Counted from the first letter of the stretch, positions 1-13,063 are shown. The stretch: DNA of 64,000 nt from Manis javanica (GCF_040802235.1 NC_133166.1:7564001-7628000); one strand, 5' to 3'. Translations and numbers: made by a program. Notes: generated from the letters alone by a model not told the origin.

Positions 1-440
1 TGATTTCTTTTGGACATTTTATGATATGCTACAGACAGTTCAATATGTGAACATTTTACCTGGTCTTTTACCTTTTGCAAATTTAGATATTAGCCTTCTG
101 TCTCACTTGATAAGACATGCTGCCATTTTACTGTCTTGACTGGGAAGTATAGAGGGAGTCTCCCTTCAGAGGACATCTATCTCCAAACAAGCACCTCCAA
201 ACAGACTTAGCTTCCTCATACCTGACGCATGTCAACTGTAAATCATCTCAAAATTCATAAGAATGGTATAGGTGTTTTCATTCCTCATTACTATAACTCG
301 GTTTTGTTCATCCACGGAACCTAAGAAGGGACTTTGTGACCTCATCAAATCACAGGATGGTAGGGGAGAGAATAAATGCACTTCATTTATTTGATTCTAG
401 GGTATAAATAGCATCTCAGAGGGGAGAAAGAATGCTTCAG
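1..440. other. NAALAD2 intron 2, unique part
   Basis: AT-rich sequence with no open frame, exon-like motif or repeat I can name. It lies downstream (on the minus strand) of NAALAD2 exon 2, so it is inferred to be part of that gene's intron 2. I looked for the following exon, whose conserved peptide follows the residues SFLR, and did not find it anywhere between here and 9763. Confidence 0.5.
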
Positions 441-2885
441 AAAAATTAGGAAATAATCAATGAAACCGTCCTAAATCAGTACAAATAAATAAATTTACAA
501 AGTCAAGAATCTCAGAGCACCAATAACAATAAATTTGAAGAAAACTATGCCTACGTACATAGTAAAATTGCTGAAAATTAAAGACAAAAATGACATACTT
601 TATAACTTAAATGACTGTGGACTTCTCATCAGATGCCAATACTAGCCAGAAGACAGTGAAAAAGCATTTGAAGTTCTGAAAGGAGAAGAAAACAAAGTCA
701 TCTTAGAATTCTATATCCAGGAAGAATATGCTCCAAAAATCAAGGTGAAATAAGGATTTTGTAGATGAAGAAAAACTAAGAGAATTTGTCACCACCAGAC
801 CCTACATCACAGGAATGTGTCAGAAAGTTATTCAGAGTAAATAAAATAGTATAGGATAACCTAAATTTCAGAAACAAATGAAGGCCGTTGGAAATAAAAA
901 ATATCTGAGAAATATAAAATACTATTTTTAACTCTTACCTGAACAGTTATATGTACTGAAGGCCAAAAAAAAGTTTTTAACTGTTTCCTGGTGTTTATAT
1001 TGTATATAGGATACTTTAGATAGCTACGGTATAAAGGATGGTAGGGGAGAGAACAAATAGATATTAGAAATGTGAATTTTCTGCATTTTATATTAAGGAG
1101 TACAATAGAAATTTTAAGAATTTAGTGAACAGTTACAGATGTATCATGTAATAACTAGAGCATCTACTAACAAACCTATGCAAAGAACTATAGCCAAAAG
1201 ATAAACTGAAATGAAACAAAATTTCAAATATTCCCCTTACTACCAAAAACAAGGTCGAAAATGAGAAGTACAGAAACAAAAATAAAGGGAGCAAAGAGAA
1301 GACAGGAAGTGGTAGAACTCAGTTTGACCTTATCAAGAGTTAAATTATATGTTAATTGAATAAATTCCCAAAATCAGAGGCATGGATTACCAAAATGGAT
1401 AAAACAGCAAGTTGCTACTATAGCTGCCCACAGAGGATACATTTTAATTGAGGTTAATAAAACGGATAAAAGAGTAAGTGGCAATTACATGCACTCTATA
1501 GAAGGTACCTTTTAATTAAAAGGAAAATGAAAGGGTAAAAGTAAGAGGATGGAAAAAGACATACCAGGCAAATATAGGAAGGCTGATGTGACTATCTTTA
1601 TGCCAAATAACATAGACTTAAAGATAGACATTATTACCAAAGAGGTCATTTCATAAAAATAAAAAGGTAGCTCTGCCTTAAAGACATAGCAACATTAATG
1701 TATATATGCATAGTAAAAGAGCCTCATAATATATACGGCAAAAATGTAACAGGAAAAATAGGCAATTTCTCATCTCTGTAGGAAACTGTAACAATCTAAC
1801 ATAATTTGATCTCCCCTCCCCCAAAAAAGTCAGTCGAGAAATAAAAGAATCACAACACTGACCAGATACAGAAAATTCATATGATCATATAAATTGATGC
1901 AAGAAAACTATCTAATGATTAAGAACAAACAAAACAACCTCTTAGCAATCTTGGAATAGAGGGAAGCTTCCTTAAATTGACAAAAAGCATCTACAAAAAG
2001 ATTTACACATGAACATCATATCTAATGGTGTAACTGAATGCTTTCACCCTAAAATTAGAAACAGAGCAAGGATGTTTGTTCTCATCCCTCTTACTCAACA
2101 TAGTACTGGAATTCCAGTCAGCACAATAAGGATCAAAAAAAAAAGTATAAAAAGCATAATTTTGGAGAAATAAAATTGTCCCTATTTGAAGATGGCATGG
2201 TAGCCTATATTGAAAATCCTAATGAATCTACAAAATCTCCTAGAACTAACATTGGACCTTAGGCCACAGGATGCAAGATCAACACACAAAAATCAACAGT
2301 GTTTCTATATACTCATGACAAATATGTGGAAACTGAAATTAAACATAATATAATTTATATTTGCTCCAAAGAAAATGAAATACTTACTATAAATCCAATA
2401 ATACATATACAGAAATATGCATCCTAATAATTATAAAATATTGATAAAAGAAATCAAATACCTAAATAATTGGAGAGACTTTCCATGTTCATGGATTAGA
2501 AGACTGAACAGAAAAAATGTCAAGTGCCCCCAAATTATTCTAAAGATTAATGCAATTCCTATCAAAATCCCAGGAAGGATTTTTCTAGGCATAGAATACT
2601 ATTCAATACTTTATATGAAAAGGCAAAGCATATAGAATAGTTAAAACAATTTTTTGAAAGAATAAAATGTGAGGAATCACTCCATGCATTGTTAAAGTTT
2701 ACAGTATAGGTTCAATAATCAGGACAGTGTGGTACTGGCAGAGAATAGACATATAGATCAACAGAGCAGAACAGACAACACAGAAAATGACTCACACATG
2801 TCTATTAATTGACAAAGAGTGGAAAAGTAATTAAATGGGAGAAGGACAGCATTTCAACAAACAGGACTAGAGCAAACAGACATCC
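441..2885 (+). repeat. Old L1 fragment (ORF1 end through ORF2 RT)
   Basis: The sequence follows L1 order: the end of ORF1 (degraded text resembling the L1 segment on tumour-like SAETL..ARR at about 600-800), a spacer, then ORF2 with a decayed reverse transcriptase. Near 2040-2200 the remnant of the RT block before the FADD motif is readable but full of stops and indels. Only short open frames survive, such as 2417-2635, which resembles the post-RT part of ORF2 (IPIKIP). It is truncated where the next L1 begins. Orientation is opposite to NAALAD2. Confidence 0.75.
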
Positions 2886-5800
2886 ATAGGAGATGCACCT
2901 GCATGGAGCACCCAGGACTCCTGGCCTTCACTTACCTAGCGTCCGGCCAGCCAGAACCAGCAGGCACAAGCAGTCTAGCCAGGGGATGTCCCTACGCAAG
3001 GCTACTCCTACAAGACTGGGAAGGTAGCTGTTTCACCTAGTTCACAGAAACAAAGACAGTGAAGTAAAACGAAGAGACAGAGAAAAATGTTCCACACAAA
3101 GGAACAAAACAAATCATCAGAAAATGAACTAAATGAAAAGGAACTAAGCAATCTATCTGCTAGAAATTCAAAGTAACGGCCCGAGAAGCTAACTGAACTT
3201 GGGGGAACAGTGGATGAACTCAAGGAGGAATTCAATAAAAACACAAACTATAAAAAAGAACCAATCAGAGCGGAAGAATACAATAAAGTAAAGCACGGGG
3301 GGAACCTATCTGGAATACAGGGTAACAGAAAGCACTCAAGCTGAACTGCAAAAAGAAAAAAGAAATTAAAAATGAGAATAGGCAAGGGGACTTTTAGGAC
3401 AACATCAAACATACTAACATTCACAACACAGAAGTCCCAGAAGGAGAAAAGAGAGAGAAAGGGGTGGAAAACATACTTGAAGAAGTTATAGGTGAAAACT
3501 TTCCTATCCTGGGGAAGGAAATAGATACCCAGGACAAGCAGGCACAGAGTCCCAAACAACATGAATCTAAGGAGGGCCACACCAAGACACATAAAATTAA
3601 AATGTCAAAGATTAAAATAAAGATACAGAGAGTATTTAAAGCAGCAAGAGGAAAGCAATGAGCTATGTGCAAGGGAAACCTTATATGGCTATTCACTGAT
3701 TTTTTTCAGCAGAAACTCTACAGGCTAGAAGGGAGTGGCATGATGTATTTCAAAATGCTGGAAGGAAAGAAACCTACGACCAAGAATACCCTACATGGCA
3801 AGGTTATTATTCAGAACTGAAGGAGAGATAAAAGAGGTTCCCAGATAAACTAAGTTAAAGACGTTCACCACCACTAAACCAGCCTTAAAATAAATGTTAA
3901 AGGAAATACTTTAAGAGAAAAAGAAAAGGCCATAAGTAAGAAAATTGTGAAAAGAAAGATTTCACTGCTAAAAACAAATACATAGTAAAAGCAGTAGACC
4001 AATCACTTAAAAGCTACTATGAAGATTAAAAGATAAAAGTAGAATCAATTACATCTAAAAATTAGTTAAGGGCATCAAAATATTAAAATGTGTAAAATAG
4101 GTCATCATATGCATAAAATATGGAAGAGAGGGAGTAAAAATATAATGCTGTTAGAAGGCGTTCAAACCTAAGTGACCTTCAACTTAACATAGACTTCTAT
4201 ATTTGTAGGATGTCATACAAACCACATGATAACCACAAAAACCTATAATAGATACACACACAAAAGAGTAAGCAATCCAAACATATCACTAAAGAAAGTC
4301 ATCGTGCACAAGGGAAGAGAGCAAGAGAAGAAGAAAAAATCAGAGAAGAGCTACAAAAACAACCAGAAGACATTTAACAAAATGGCAACAAGTACATACT
4401 AATTAATAATTACTCTAAATGCTCCAATCAAAAGACATAGGGTGACTAAATAAAATGGATTTTTTTTAAAAAGACCTATCTTTTTGCTGCCTACTCACTT
4501 CAAACCTGAAGACAAACATAGACTGAAAGTAAATGGATGAAAAAAGATATTCACCCAAACGGAGATGAAGAAAAGGTGTACTAGCAGACATCAGACAAAC
4601 TAGGCTTTAAAAGAAAGACTGTAACAAGAGATAAGTGGACATTACACAATGATAAAGGGTTCAATCAGGCAAGAAGATTAACAATTATAAATGTCTATCC
4701 ATCCAATAGAGGAACATCTATATATATAAAGCAAATATTAACAGAAATAAAAGGAAACAATGACAGAAATAATAGTAGGAAACTTTAACACCCCACTTAT
4801 ATCAATGAATAGATCCTCCCGAAAGAAATCAATAAGGAAACAGTGGATTTGAACAACACATTAGAGCAAATGAACTTAACAGATATATACATAATATTCC
4901 ATCCAAAAACAGCAGAATACATATTCTTTCCATCCAAAAACAGCAAAATACATATGCTTTTCAAGTACACATGGAATACTCTCCAGGATAGATCACATGT
5001 TAGGCTACAAAACAAATTTCAATAAATTTAAGATTGAAATCATATTAAACATCTTTTCTGACTACAACTGTATGAACTTGAAATCAAATATGAGAAAAAA
5101 ACTGGAAAAAACAAACATATGGAAGCTAAACAACATGCTACTAAACAACATGTGGGTTAACGAAGATACCAAAGATAAAATCAAAAAATACTTGGAGACT
5201 AATGAAAATAGAACCACAGACTCATCAAGAAAAAAAAGAGAAGACTCAAATAAATAAATCCAAAGTGAAAGAGAAGTTACAACAAACACAACACAAATAT
5301 AAAGAATTATAAGAGACTACTATGAAAAATGATAGGCCAACAAACTGGACCACCTAAAAGAAATGGATAAATTTCTAGAAACATGCAATCTCCCAAGAAA
5401 GAACCAGGAAGAAATAGAAAATTTGAACAGTAGGATTACTAACAAAATTGAATTGGTAATAAAAAAAACTCCCAAAACAGAAAGGTCCAGGACAAGATGG
5501 CTTCACAGGTGAATTCTTCCAAGTGCTTAAGAGTCAATTCAAATCCTTCACAAACTATTCCAAAAAAAGGAACACTTCCAAATTCATTGTATGAGACAAG
5601 CATTACCCTGATACCAAAACCAGATAAAGACTACAAAAAAGAAAATTACACACTAATATCCCTGATGAGTATAAATGCAAAATTCTCAACAAAACATTAA
5701 TAAACCAAATTTTAAAATAGATTAAAAGGATAATTGACCATGACCAAATGAGACTTATTCTAGGGATGAAGGATAGTCAATATCCATAAATCAATCAATG

Positions 5801-8078
5801 TGATATACCACACTGACAAAAGGATGAAAACCATATGATCATCTCAGAAGATGCAGAGAACACATCTGACAAAGCTCAACATCCATTCATGATAAAAACT
5901 CCCAACAAAGATATAGAGGAAACAAACCTCAACATAATAAAGGCCAGATATGACAAGCCCACAATTAACATCATACTCAATGGTGAATAGCTGATATCTT
6001 TTCCACTAAGATCAGCAACAAGACAAGGATGCACAAGTTCATTTTTATTCAACATAGTACTGGAGGTCCTAGTCAGAGCAGTCAGACAAGAAAAAGAAAT
6101 AGAAGGCATCCAGATTAGTAAGGAAGAAATAAAACTGTCACTATTTGCAGATAACATAATACTACATATAGAAAACCCCAAGCCACTAAAAAACTATTAG
6201 AATGAATAAGTGAATTCAGTAAAGTTGCAGAATACAAAGTTAATATAATAAATGTTGCATTTCTATACACTAATAATGAACTAGAAGAAAGAGAGATTAA
6301 GAAACAATCCCATTTTTTACAACCGATAAAAGAAACTGAAGATAATGTAATCAAATGAAAAGATATTCCATGCTCAGATTGAAAGAACTAATATTGGTAA
6401 AATGTTCATACTACCCAAAGCAATTTACAGCTTCAACGTAATACATATCAAAATACCAATGGTGCTTTTCACAAAACTAGAACAAATAATCTTAAAATTT
6501 GTATGGAACCACAAGACCCCCAAATATCCAAGGCAATCTTGAGAAAGAACAAAACTGGAGGTATCACATGAATGCCTTGATTTTAAACTATACTGCAAAG
6601 CTACAGCATTCAAAACAGTATGGTAGTGGCACAAAAATAGACACATAGATCAAATGAACAAAATAGAGAGTCCAGAAATAATCCCACGCTTATATAGTCA
6701 ATTATATATGACAAAGGAGGCAAGAATATACAATGTAGAAAAGACAGTTTCTTCAATAAATGGTATTGGAAAAACTAGACAGCTACATGCAAAAGAATAA
6801 AATAGACTACTGTCTTACACCATAAAAAAAAATGAACTCAAATGTATTAAAGACCTAAATATAAGATCTGAAATCATAAAACTCCTAAAAGAAAATAGGC
6901 AATAAATTCTTAAACATCAGCATTAGCAATTTTGTTCTGGATATGTGTACTCAGGCAAAGGAAACAAAAGTAAACAGGTGGATCATATCAAAGTAAAAAG
7001 TTCCTGCACAGCAAAGGAAACCCTCAACAAAACAAATAGGCAATCTACTGAATAGAATATGCAAATGATATATCCAATAGGGAGTTGGGAGTTAATATCC
7101 AAAATATATAAAGAACTCCTACAATTCAACACCAAAAATGGTGTAGAGGATATGAATAGACATTTTTCCCAAAAAGACATACAGATGGCCAACAGACACA
7201 TGAAAAGATGCCCAACATCATGAATCATCAGGGTAATGCGAATCAAAACTACAATGAGGTATTACCTCACACTAGGAGAGAATGGCTATTATAAAATATA
7301 CAAGGAATAACAAATGTTGGCGAGAACATAAAGAAAGGGGAGCCTTCAGCACTGTTACCACTGGTGTGGCCCCCATGGAAACCAGTATGGAGGTTTCTCA
7401 AAAGATTAAAAATAGGAATTCCACATGAACCAGTAATTCCACTTCTTGATAATTACCTGAAGAAAATAAAATCACAAATTCAAAAAGATATACGTACCCG
7501 TAGGTTCACTGAAACATTACTTATAATAACCAAGATATAGGAAAGCAAACTGAATGTCCATCGATGGATCAATAGACCAACAGACCAAGAAGATGGGGTA
7601 CATATATGCAATAACTCTTAGACATAAAAAGGAATGAAATTTTCCATTTTTGACAACATGGATAGACCTAGAAGGTAATATGCAAAGTAAAATAAGTCAG
7701 AAAAGAGAAAGACCAATACCAAATGATTTCACTTATATGTGGAATCTGAAAAACAAAACAAACAAACAGAAACAGACTCAGACACACAGAGAAAACACAC
7801 TGGTGGCTGCCATAAGGTAGGGCATGGAGAGGAACAGGCAAAATAGGTGAAGGGGATGAAAAGGTACAAACTTCCAATTATAAAATAAATAAATCACAAG
7901 GATGAAAGGTACGGCATAGGGAATATATTCAATAACATAACACTGTAACAACTTTATGTAGTGACAGATGGTAACTACACATATCACGGTCAGCATTTCA
8001 TAATACATGCAATTGTCAAATCACTATGTTGTATACCTGAAACTAATACGGTATATCAACTAATTTCAATTTTTAAAA
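2886..8078 (+). mobile_element. Old near full-length L1, decayed
   Basis: A separate L1 begins with a short GC-richer 5' segment (about 2890-3010). An ORF1 remnant with a charged coiled-coil region follows at about 3060-3660; its end (3464-3661) resembles the L1 ORF1 RNA-binding part. ORF2 spans about 4390-7380: the endonuclease part is near 4400-5000, RT residues near 5500-6180 ([13 protein letters not shown], then FADN in place of FADD), and the C-terminal part to about 7300. The 3' UTR ends in an A-rich stretch near 8078. Many stops and frameshifts make it inactive. It lies inside NAALAD2 intron 2, antisense to the gene. Confidence 0.8.
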
Positions 8079-9160
8079 AATGAACTCTTACATCATACCA
8101 TTTACAAAAATTAACTTGAAGTGGATCCTGACCTATGTGTGCAAGCTGAAATTATAAAATTTCTAAAAGAAAACAGAAATAAAAATCTTTACAACTTCTC
8201 ATAGATAGGCAAAGTTAGGACATAAAATATGAAACATAAAACCAAAAATTCATTAACTGGACTTTACCAAAATTAAAAATTTGGAACAGAAGAAAATATT
8301 CGCAGTACATGTCTGACAAAGGAATTGTATCCAAAATAAAGAACTGTTACAACTCAATATAAGAAAACAATGTAAAATAGGAAAATATTTGAGCAGATAA
8401 TTTATAAGGAATTCATACAAATGTCCATAAGCATATGAGAAGGCACCTAATATGACCAGTCATCTGGAAAATGCAATTTAAAATCACAGTGAGATAACAC
8501 TATACACCCATTAGAATGGTTGAAATTAAAACAAGGGACCATACTAAGTGCTGACCAGGACATGGAGCAACAGGTACACTCATACATAATAGACACATAA
8601 AATGACACAACCACTTTTGAAATGTTTGGCATTTTCTTAAAAACTAAACTCATGCTTCTCATTCAACACAACCATTCCAAAAGAAATGAAAACATACCTA
8701 CAAAAAATTTGTAAACATATGTTCATAGCAGCTTTGTTCACAATAACCAAAAACTAAGAACACCTCAAAGGTCCATTAATAATACATTATAATACATCCA
8801 AACAATAGAATGATATTCAGCAATAAAAGTAATAAACTGCTGATAGAAACAGCAACCTGATGAATTCCAAAATCATTACGTTTGGTGAACACTAACACAA
8901 AAGAGCACATAGTGCATGATTCCATTTACATATAATTCTAGAAAATGCAAAGGAACCCATATTGACATAAAGTGATCAGTGATTGCCCTGGGCTAGAGGT
9001 GAAGGGAGGAATAAACTACAAAGATAATGGTGTAAAATTTCTGTATCTCCATTGAGAAAGGTCTGTTGAGTTTACTACACATTTGTCAATACTCTCAAAT
9101 TCCAGGCTTTATATGGATGCAGTTTATTTTATACAAAGTATACTTCAATAAAGCTGATTT
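8079..9160 (+). repeat. Old L1 3'-end fragment
   Basis: After the A-rich end of the previous L1 the sequence restarts within the L1 ORF2 C-terminal region (the stretch corresponding to ..KWIQDLCVQAEIIKFLK) and runs to a second L1-type 3' end near 9150 (CAATAAAGCTG). It is more diverged than the element before it, so it is probably an ancient L1M-class copy. Boundaries are approximate. Confidence 0.7.
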
Positions 9161-9763
9161 TGTTTTGGTTTTTAACGACACTCCTTTAGAAGAATCTGAA
9201 TACAGAAATAAAGATTATAGTGACTGCCTTCAAGGAGTTAAACCACTCCCCTGAATGTCACTCTTTTCCATGCATAAATGCTGGTCAATTTGCACTAATC
9301 CTTCTCCTGTCATTTTTGTCCTATTTGTGTTCCTTATATTTGCAACTTGGGATAAAGGTTTAATTTGTGGCACACAGAATCTGAAACTTTCATCTCCTCT
9401 CAAACTAGAGTTTACAACCATTTAAATCTTCCTGACCAGAGTATGTTTAAATAAAACTACTGATTAAACCTAGGCCTAAGAAACAAAGAGTAGCTAGCAT
9501 TCAGCTGCAGTCCAAAATTCACGAAGTTGAAACATCTCAATACAGCAAGCAGATACTTTTTGCACAGATGAAGTTAGAGAAGACCTACTTCTGCAACAAA
9601 GAAATTTGACCTTAAGAGTCATTAAAAAGGACATTTTAAACTATCATAAATTGTGATATCATGATTTCACACTAAGATTACCGGCATGAATAAAAACTAG
9701 TCAATAAAAACTGCAATGTTTCAAACACTATTTCTGAGATCAAACTGGGCAAAACAAACTTAC
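9161..9763. other. NAALAD2 intron 2, donor-proximal part
   Basis: No gene or recognisable repeat. The segment ends at the exon 2 splice donor, which on the minus strand reads GTAAGT immediately after the exon (9763 down to 9758). Confidence 0.55.
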
Positions 9764-9875
9764 CGAAGAAATGACTTAATATTTTCGGCTTTCATCTCGG
9801 ATACCAGTTTCCACCGTAGACCTTGGTGATTGCGCAGTGAAGTGGCTGTTTCTTTGAGAGGTTTAATAAACCACC
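9764..9875 (-). CDS. NAALAD2: NAALAD2 exon 2
   Basis: On the minus strand this 112-nt block is flanked by a clear acceptor (..TTCTCCACACAG) and a consensus donor (GTAAGT). Joined to exon 1 it completes the split Gly codon and continues as W-F-I-K-P-L-K, then a segment containing [17 protein letters not shown], which I recognise as the juxtamembrane and stalk part of NAALAD2. The gene encodes glutamate carboxypeptidase III, a type II membrane zinc metallopeptidase (M28 family, related to FOLH1/PSMA) that cleaves C-terminal glutamate from N-acetylaspartylglutamate and similar peptides outside the cell. No stop or frameshift is seen. The exon ends in phase 2, splitting an Arg codon. The catalytic ectodomain is encoded by exons beyond position 1. 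Confidence 0.93.
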
Positions 9876-10539
9876 CTGTGTGGAGAACAGATATATACAT
9901 ACCACATACACACGTAATTGCTTTTGACTTTCATAAAAACCAGAAGCCAAAAAATACCCCTTACTTAAGAAATAGGATGGTAAGCTTTATGTAAATGTTC
10001 CTATTAAACACAGAAAAATCTTCAAAATATGCTGTGTAATCTAATTTTATATGGGGTCTTCTTTTCATTTCCCTGAGCGTTAGTACCAAGGCACTGGCCT
10101 CTGTCTTTTTTGTTTTCCCCGGGGATCTAGTTCATAGCACAGTGCCTGACACACAGGGCACATTCCAAAAGTATGTACTTAATAAATGATGAGGGAAGAG
10201 CTGTGTTTTTGCAGCGCTACACAAATTAGCAGCAAGTTTGGACTCATTTAATAGCGCTTGGAAATGAAACCATGTGTCTCATCCCTGCAGACAGTGACAG
10301 CTCTAAATTGTCTCTCCAGGAACCCTTCCCCGAGCTCACTGAGCATTTAAGACATTTGAATTCCAGGCACACATTAATGCCATCGGTTGCAGTTTTGCTG
10401 ACATACGCGGAGTTCGCCAGACGCGGCGAGCTCCGCCGGCGGCATAAGCGCTGCGCACAGCACGCCCGCGTCCCGGGAGGCCCGGCTGCAGGGAGGAGCG
10501 GCAGCCTGTGCTCGGGCGGGGAGGCGCCCCGACACTTAC
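9876..10539 (-). other. NAALAD2 intron 1
   Basis: Short intron of 664 nt between the exon 1 donor (GTAAGTG at 10539 downward) and the exon 2 acceptor. Its interior includes a degraded L2-like tail near 10085-10195; the end next to exon 1 is part of the CpG island. Confidence 0.85.
10085..10195 (+). repeat. L2-like 3' tail remnant
   Basis: The words CACAGTGCCTGACACACAGGG and, further on, TACTTAATAAATGATGAGG resemble the commonly seen mammalian L2-type ending (..agcacagtgcctggcacatagtaggcactcaataaat..). This is assigned by eye from remembered sequence, so class and limits are tentative. Confidence 0.5.
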
Positions 10540-10880
10540 CCACCATGAATCCCCCCAGGAAGGAGGCCACGGCCGCGGCCAAGCACATCCAAAGGTACAG
10601 ACGGCCCCTGGACATCGCCATGGCTTCCTCGCGACTGAGCTCGGAGCGGCGGCTGCAGGGCCGAGCCTCGGGACTGCGGGCGAAGAGAGAGCGCGTCGGG
10701 CACGCGGTGAGCGTCAGGCCGCCCCGGAGCAGGGGCGCCAATGACCTTCCGCGAAGCCCTGCCTCCGCCCTCCGGGGCGGGCCGCGGGCCGCGCAAACCA
10801 GAGCCAAAGGGCTCCCGGCCCCTTCCGTCCCCGGGAGGCCTCAGGCGGACGGACGAAGTCCTGCAGCGGGAGGAGGCTCA
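10410..10880 (-). promoter_or_regulatory. NAALAD2: NAALAD2 CpG-island promoter
   Basis: A sharply GC- and CpG-rich block in otherwise AT-rich DNA, with many CGs and GGGGCGG-type (Sp1-like) words, for example in 10720-10790. It covers exon 1 and the region immediately upstream on the minus strand. I see no clear TATA box, so transcription probably starts at dispersed sites between about 10640 and 10780. The island ends abruptly near 10880, where AT-rich sequence resumes. Confidence 0.75.
10540..10621 (-). CDS. NAALAD2: NAALAD2 exon 1, coding part
   Basis: The minus-strand ATG at 10621-10619 (context GCCATGG, a good Kozak match) opens a 27-codon stretch plus one base, ending at a GTAAGT donor. 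The peptide begins [12 protein letters not shown] and continues with a hydrophobic run rich in Ala, Leu, Phe and Gly. This is the short cytoplasmic tail and the signal-anchor helix of a type II membrane protein. I recall the human start as MAESRG, so the third residue here is Met, which creates a second in-frame ATG two codons on. I chose the first ATG because it aligns with the human start. The frame upstream of it (to 10807) is open but has no supporting homology and is taken as 5' UTR. Confidence 0.93.
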
Positions 10881-10976
10881 TTCCTCCGTTTGGCAGACGA
10901 CTTGCATTCTGTTGACTCCGCAGTAACGCAGATGGAGTCCACGGTGGGCTCCAGAAAAATGCTAATTATCTCCTAA

Positions 10977-11632
10977 AAATTCTGTTGATCCTCTCTGCCA
11001 CCCCCCATTCCAGAAACTGCTGAATTTGGGAAGCAAAGTGCAATTAAATCTACGGCATCTGTCTGTTGATTACCGGATTCTCTGCCCTAATTTCTAACTG
11101 GTCACACTCGGGAAACATTTCTGGTCCTGCTGCTCCACTATTAGCACATTAAATAATGGGCGGCAACGTCAAAACTGATGGGATTGACTTCTTCCGTTGC
11201 CCCTTATCTGACACGTCTCCAGATTTCTTTAACTCTCACTTTCTTAGTCTGTAACAGGGATTTTTCCTCCCTCTTTAGAATGTTGTAGATTCAAATTAGT
11301 AAAATGAACCACTGAAAGTGCCTTGAACGGTAACTGACAGCACGTTCTCCACAAATGCCATCTTCCCTGTCCTCCCCCTCCTATCGCATTCATAGAGCAT
11401 TTTTCTTAAAAGCCTTCAGAAGGTTTGCAAAATGGTGGTCCTAGTAAATAAGATTCCTGCATCCATGCATTTCACTCTAGAGGAGGTCGTTAGGAATTCA
11501 TGACTGGACTCATGTCCAAGCGAAAGCAGTTTTGCAGCCACAGCAAAGATGCCTACTGGGTGGATTCTAAAGGGGATAGTAAGTATATCTGTGGTTGTAT
11601 CCCCAGTCTTCACTGATTGTCTGTGGCTTTAA
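10977..11632. other. Intergenic, nothing recognised
   Basis: Upstream flank of NAALAD2 beyond the CpG island. Short frames only; no repeat I can name. Confidence 0.4.
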
Positions 11633-12258
11633 TGAGCTAATTTAGGCACTTTTCTTTCCACTAACAAGTTGCCAGAAAAGTCTAATTTCTTTTTCTTGCT
11701 CTGTAAGAAATATCCATTATTGAATATTTTATTGCTCTGTAAGAAATATCCATTTCTTGCTCTGTAAGATATATCCATAATGGATATATCTATGTGATGT
11801 TTTTTTCCCTTTGAACTGTTAGGTAGAAAGATAGACATGAGCAGCCGGGGAAGGCAGAGATAAGGTTCAAGGAAAGAAACACCCATGTAGAGGGTCCCAT
11901 TTGAAAACAACAAAGGATTTGCAGGAAGTTCCTTGCCTATCACGAACAGGCCTAACAGCTCCCAACCAGGTCTCAACCAGGTCCCAACCAGGTCCAATGC
12001 AGGCGCAAACGAACAAAACTACACCTCATCTCATTAAAATAAAATTGCGGTTTACTCCCCAGGGGTTTTCCGTGTCCCAGCTAGGACAAGATCAACAAAT
12101 CCTCCCGAGAGTTTGGGGCCTTTGTCTCCCTTGACCCTGGCCCACCCTTTCCTTGGAGTGCCTTCAAATAAAACTTTCACTCTGCTTCGCTATTGTGTCT
12201 CCGCCTTTCAATTCTTTGCTTTGGCGGGGACTAGAAAGGAGGAGAACAAACTCAACCA
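11633..12258 (+). repeat. Probable solo LTR
   Basis: The segment has an LTR-like 3' part: AATAAA at 12167-12172 followed about 20-40 nt later by a T/G/C-rich stretch (TTCGCTATTGTGTCTCCGCC). It can be delimited as TGAGCT..AACCA with TTAA on both sides (11629-11632 and 12259-12262), consistent with a 4-bp target duplication, although TTAA can recur by chance. The U3-like part contains three copies of TTGCTCTGTAAGAAATATCC (third copy with one change) at 11696, 11732 and 11757. I cannot name the family. Boundaries are moderately uncertain. Confidence 0.55.
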
Positions 12259-13044
12259 TTAAGAGAGCTTTTGTAGAATCCCTGATAGTTAACTTCAAAC
12301 TGATATCTTTAGTGAGCTAATTGATTTCAAAATACTCGTTTGTTGTGAAATCCCTGACATCAGCTCTTTCAACTACTAGCCCATTTGCCATTCTTCAACT
12401 GAGGCCTCCAAAGTTTTCTATTTTAAAGATGAACAAACACCTTTACAAATACATCATTTTCATAACAAAATAAGCCCCCCACACACACTCACATACACAT
12501 ACAGCAGCATGTGCAACGAACTAGAATGAAATTACTCAAACAGAAGCGATAGCCAGTGAAGCAACTATACTCCTCAAACATGGTAAAAAACAGTTCTCCA
12601 GAGCATCTAGAATTATTTTCATGTTTTATTATTAAATAATACTGGGATTTCAGTAAATAACCAGTTTCTCCTTTAACAGATAACAAGAGTGTCCTCCACG
12701 CCACAATATTAAATGTTATTTATGTCGGTATATACAAAATGTGTTACACATCCACTTTTTCAGGATTGATTAGATAATAATTTCTAGACCTTTGGCTTTT
12801 TCTGTCTGCTACGTATGGGACCATTGGCTATTGACCATATATCTCTCAAAAGGCAGATCAAAATAATCTCTAGAAAAAGGTTTGTTGGAGAAAGAAGGTA
12901 GGAACTAATGATTAAAATGACTACATTATTTGTAAATTTGTATTTTCCTCTCCTGTCTTAATTTCTATAGCTGACGTTTGACTAATGGAAGAAATCAGTG
13001 TATTCATTAGCACAGTTTCCCAACTTGAATCATCTTCTCAAAGC
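12259..13044. other. Intergenic, nothing recognised
   Basis: AT-rich single-copy-looking sequence without convincing coding frames or named repeats. Confidence 0.4.
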
Positions 13045-13063
13045 AAAAAAAAAAAAAAAAAAA
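13045..13063 (+). repeat. A19 homopolymer
   Basis: Nineteen consecutive A. I did not find a matching target duplication or retroposed body upstream, so it may simply be a mononucleotide microsatellite. Confidence 0.9.

Noticed and set aside
3008-3696. Minus-strand frames rich in Phe, Leu and Ser
   Set aside because: Antisense shadows of the A-rich L1 ORF1 on the plus strand.
10244-10807. 187-codon minus-strand frame as one exon
   Set aside because: Only the 82 nt up to the GTAAGT donor match NAALAD2; the rest is 5' UTR on one side and intron on the other.
10272-10976. 234-codon plus-strand frame across the NAALAD2 promoter
   Set aside because: It lies antisense over a CpG island, where stops are rare by composition. 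No domain is seen, and the minus strand carries the recognised exon.
11696-11778. CRISPR-like repeats
   Set aside because: Three imperfect copies with unequal short spacers inside an LTR in a mammalian genome.
13000-13063. Retroposon ending in the A19 tract
   Set aside because: No target duplication or recognisable body was found.
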